Assembly: GCA_024643595.1 (NCBI GenBank)
Contig: JAHEMS010000153.1
Span: forward strand, 1 to 7,826
Length of the DNA stretch: 7,826 nucleotides
From: Bacteroidota bacterium
Lineage (GTDB): Bacteria > Bacteroidota > Bacteroidia > Cytophagales > Cyclobacteriaceae
Direction of reading: 5' to 3'
A program made the translations under genes and the position numbers. Below, in pieces: positions 5,741 to 7,826 of this stretch. How positions within the stretch are numbered: position 1 is the stretch's first letter; every line of letters starts with the position of its first letter. The notes below the pieces were generated by a model that was given only the letters and a program-made list of their open reading frames with translations, did not search any database and was not told the origin of the DNA.

Positions 5741-7363
5741 TTGAACCGCGAAAAAAATATACTGAAACTGGCTAATAATTCTTTTGATCTACTGATTATT
5801 GGAGGTGGCATCACTGGTGCGGGTATTGCTTTAGATGCGGCTTCGCGTGGACTAAAAACTGCGCTAATTGAAAAAAATGATTTTGCGTTTGGTACCAGCA
5901 GTCGCTCAACGAAATTAATCCACGGAGGACTTCGTTATCTTAAGCAACTGGAATTTGGGCTGGTAAAGGAGGTAGGAAGCGAGCGAGCTGTGGTTCATAA
6001 GCTGGCTCCACACCTGGTAATCCCCGAAAAGATGTTGTTACCCTTATATGAGAATCGCGGCTTTGGAAGTATCCTCACTTCAGTCGGCTTGAAACTCTAT
6101 GATTTTCTGGCGGGTGTAAAAGCAGAAGACCAGCGCCGAATGCTCACCCGAAATCAAACACTCAAACAAGAACCTCTTCTTGAACCGAAGGATGTGAAGG
6201 GAGGAGCCATCTATGCAGAATATCGCACTGATGATGCACGCCTTACCATGGAGATTATTAAGACGGCAGTAAAAGCAGGCGCCTATGTTGCCAATTATTG
6301 TGAAGCAGTTGATTTCTATTATAGTGATGGCATTCTTACGGGAGTCAGGACATTGAATCAAATTTCTGGAGAACAATTTCCTATTAATGCAAAAGTGGTG
6401 GTCAATGCGGCGGGGCCATGGGTGGATACATTACGTGATATAAATAAATCGAAACAAGGAAAGCGGCTTCAGCTGACTAAAGGAGTTCACTTGGTAATGC
6501 CGCACGAAAAATTTCCAGTGCGCCAGGCAATTTATTTTGATGTAGAAGATGGTCGTATGATTTTTGCCATTCCTCGCGGCCGCACTACCTATATTGGCAC
6601 AACGGATACCAACTATACAAGCAATATTGATGAGGTGTATACCTCAAAAGCGGATGCTGAATACCTCATCAATGCGGTGAATCGTACTTTTCCCAGCGTA
6701 AATCTGTCGCTTACCGATATTGAATCCAGCTGGGCAGGTTTGCGGCCCTTGATTCATGAAGATGGAAAATCAGCCTCTGAGCTTTCACGGAAAGATGAAA
6801 TTTTTGAATCCAAAAGTGGTCTGATCTCTATCGCGGGCGGTAAACTTACAGGGTATCGAAAAATGGCTGAGCGGATCGTTGATCTGGTGATGAAGAAATA
6901 TTATAAAGAAAAGTTTATCCCCTGTAAAACGGAGCGAATATTATTTACTGGATCGGAATTTAAAAACAATAAAGAGGTAAACGAATATATCGCCACTGTA
7001 GCATTTCGGTTGCGCCTGTTTGGTGTAGAAGAGCAAGCGTCATACCTCGTCCATAATTACGGTAAACAATGCAGTTCAATTTTATCAAGACTGGAAGGAA
7101 TGGATAACAATTCCGGATTAGTAGCTTTAAAAATTGCTGAATTGAAATTTTGCCTGGAAAACGAAATGGTGATTAAGCCGTCTGATTTTTTGGTTAGGCG
7201 AACTGGGTTACTTTATTTTAATCGCCCGCAGCTTGATGAAATACTAATTCCGGTATTGATGGATTTTAAAACAAGATTCAACTGGACAGACCAGCAATTT
7301 GAATCCGAAAAAACAGAAATAGAATTGTTGATCGACAAGGCAATCAACTTTGCTGCTCAATGA
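5741..7363 (+). CDS. glpD: Aerobic glycerol-3-phosphate dehydrogenase GlpD (FAD-dependent)
   Basis: This 540-residue flavoprotein oxidises sn-glycerol-3-phosphate to dihydroxyacetone phosphate at the membrane face and reduces quinone (EC 1.1.5.3). The N-terminal Rossmann motif is IIGGGITGAGIALDAASRG (about 19-37), with Glu44 for the FAD ribose. Next comes TSSRSTKLIHGGLRYL (52-67). Further DAO-family signatures are NAAGPWVD (222-229), KGVHLVMP, GTTDT (286-290), WAGLRPL with Arg335 (a substrate-phosphate arginine by analogy with E. coli) and GGKLTGYRKMAE (366-377). A C-terminal helical DAO_C domain with DFLVRRTGL (482-490) follows. The length excludes the approximately 600-residue oxidase GlpO. 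Translation must begin at TTG 5741: an in-frame TAA lies at 5735-5737, and the first in-frame ATG is residue 98, beyond the FAD site. The resulting MNREKNI... start resembles other Bacteroidota GlpDs. The start is 62 nt after glpK, and the stop overlaps the next gene. Confidence 0.96.
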   Translation: MNREKNILKLANNSFDLLIIGGGITGAGIALDAASRGLKTALIEKNDFAFGTSSRSTKLIHGGLRYLKQLEFGLVKEVGSERAVVHKLAPHLVIPEKMLLPLYENRGFGSILTSVGLKLYDFLAGVKAEDQRRMLTRNQTLKQEPLLEPKDVKGGAIYAEYRTDDARLTMEIIKTAVKAGAYVANYCEAVDFYYSDGILTGVRTLNQISGEQFPINAKVVVNAAGPWVDTLRDINKSKQGKRLQLTKGVHLVMPHEKFPVRQAIYFDVEDGRMIFAIPRGRTTYIGTTDTNYTSNIDEVYTSKADAEYLINAVNRTFPSVNLSLTDIESSWAGLRPLIHEDGKSASELSRKDEIFESKSGLISIAGGKLTGYRKMAERIVDLVMKKYYKEKFIPCKTERILFTGSEFKNNKEVNEYIATVAFRLRLFGVEEQASYLVHNYGKQCSSILSRLEGMDNNSGLVALKIAELKFCLENEMVIKPSDFLVRRTGLLYFNRPQLDEILIPVLMDFKTRFNWTDQQFESEKTEIELLIDKAINFAAQ

Positions 7364-7826
7364 AAATATTCCTTTTTATACTTGGAATTTTTGTGCTCTT
7401 ATCTGTTGAAGTAGCAAGGATCTATTTCATTACGCCTTTTCCAGGAAGCCAGGAGGATAATGTCATTGAAGTGGCTTACTTTCTCCATCGGTATATTCTC
7501 GCATTTAGGATTGCAGGAATAGTTTTGATGGCATACCCGGTCTTTCAATTGATTCGTTACGGAAAGTCGTCCATTCGGTGGACGGTCATTGTATTAGTTG
7601 TCTTCCTGCTACTGGTAATCTATAACATCAATTTCCGGTTAATGGCCGATAAAATGTTTTATCAACCAGAGAATAAAATCCTGCTAAAAGCTTCAGGTAA
7701 CAAAGTGGATGAGCGTGTCCTGGTATTGGGAGTCTTTCGCAATAATGAAGCGAAGGCATATCCCATTGAAATCATTGGGTACCATCACCAGGTAAGGGAT
7801 ACCGTTGGCGGAGTGCCGGTTATGGT
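7360..7826 (+). CDS. Membrane-anchored DUF3179 protein, N-terminal part (3' truncated by window)
   Basis: The ATG at 7360 overlaps the glpD TGA (ATGA) and the frame stays open for 155 codons to the window end, with no stop. Three hydrophobic helices are visible: about residues 3-24, 46-65 and 74-92, the last two separated by a short basic loop. They are followed by a soluble region from about 93. The stretch VLGVFRNNEAKAYPIEIIG, then HHQVRDTVGGVPVMV (120-155), matches the start of the DUF3179 domain, in which a V-LG-V, x-A-K-A-Y-P and N/R-D-T-V-G-G-x-P pattern recurs. The domain's function is unknown to me. The absence of a gap implies translational coupling with glpD, but a role in glycerol metabolism is only a guess. 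The family call rests on recognising the motif and covers only part of the domain. Confidence 0.75.
   Translation, partial: MKIFLFILGIFVLLSVEVARIYFITPFPGSQEDNVIEVAYFLHRYILAFRIAGIVLMAYPVFQLIRYGKSSIRWTVIVLVVFLLLVIYNINFRLMADKMFYQPENKILLKASGNKVDERVLVLGVFRNNEAKAYPIEIIGYHHQVRDTVGGVPVM

Noticed and set aside
1..7826. Mobile elements, CRISPR arrays, RNA genes or riboswitches
   Set aside because: No transposase, integrase, regularly spaced repeat, tRNA-like cloverleaf or recognisable riboswitch core was seen; the gaps between genes are all under about 85 bp.

Overview
This 7.8 kb window looks like chromosomal DNA from a member of the Bacteroidota, most likely a Cytophagales- or Chitinophagales-type environmental bacterium. 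The signs are moderate-to-low G+C, start codons with no Shine-Dalgarno sequence, a textbook Bacteroidota -7 box (TAnnTTTG), and protein types typical of the phylum (a VCBS-repeat protein, a lipoprotein PAP2/vanadium-haloperoxidase-like enzyme, a Bacteroidota-like GlpD N-terminus and a DUF3179 protein). All genes are on the + strand. No tRNA, rRNA, CRISPR array, insertion sequence or other mobile element was seen, and no gap between genes exceeds about 85 bp.

Layout. (1) 1-470: the 3' end of a VCBS/FG-GAP repeat protein. (2) 539-1870: a secreted lipoprotein of the PAP2/vanadium-dependent haloperoxidase fold, with its own well-formed promoter at about 484-513. (3) 1954-7363: a glycerol-utilisation cluster of an SLC45-like MFS transporter, glpF (glycerol facilitator), glpK (glycerol kinase) and glpD (FAD-dependent glycerol-3-phosphate dehydrogenase). 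(4) 7360-window end: the first 155 codons of a membrane-anchored DUF3179 protein whose start overlaps the glpD stop (ATGA).

How it works together. GlpF lets glycerol diffuse in. GlpK traps it as sn-glycerol-3-phosphate using ATP. GlpD oxidises that to dihydroxyacetone phosphate at the membrane and passes electrons to quinone, feeding glycolysis or gluconeogenesis. The leading MFS gene is 10 nt from glpF and probably co-transcribed; its substrate is unknown, and its family carries mostly sugars. No glpR-type regulator lies in the window. The VCBS/PAP2 pair upstream appears to be a separate transcription unit facing the cell envelope.

The core genes are recognisable families, and I found no convincing undescribed system. 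Points worth a second look are the SLC45-type transporter in a glp operon with an extra hydrophobic segment, a structured glpK-glpD spacer before a TTG start, a T9 tract in the lipoprotein signal peptide, the replaced aspartate in the PAP2 active site, a GlpK lacking both known allosteric or phosphorylation signatures, and the glpD-DUF3179 overlap.
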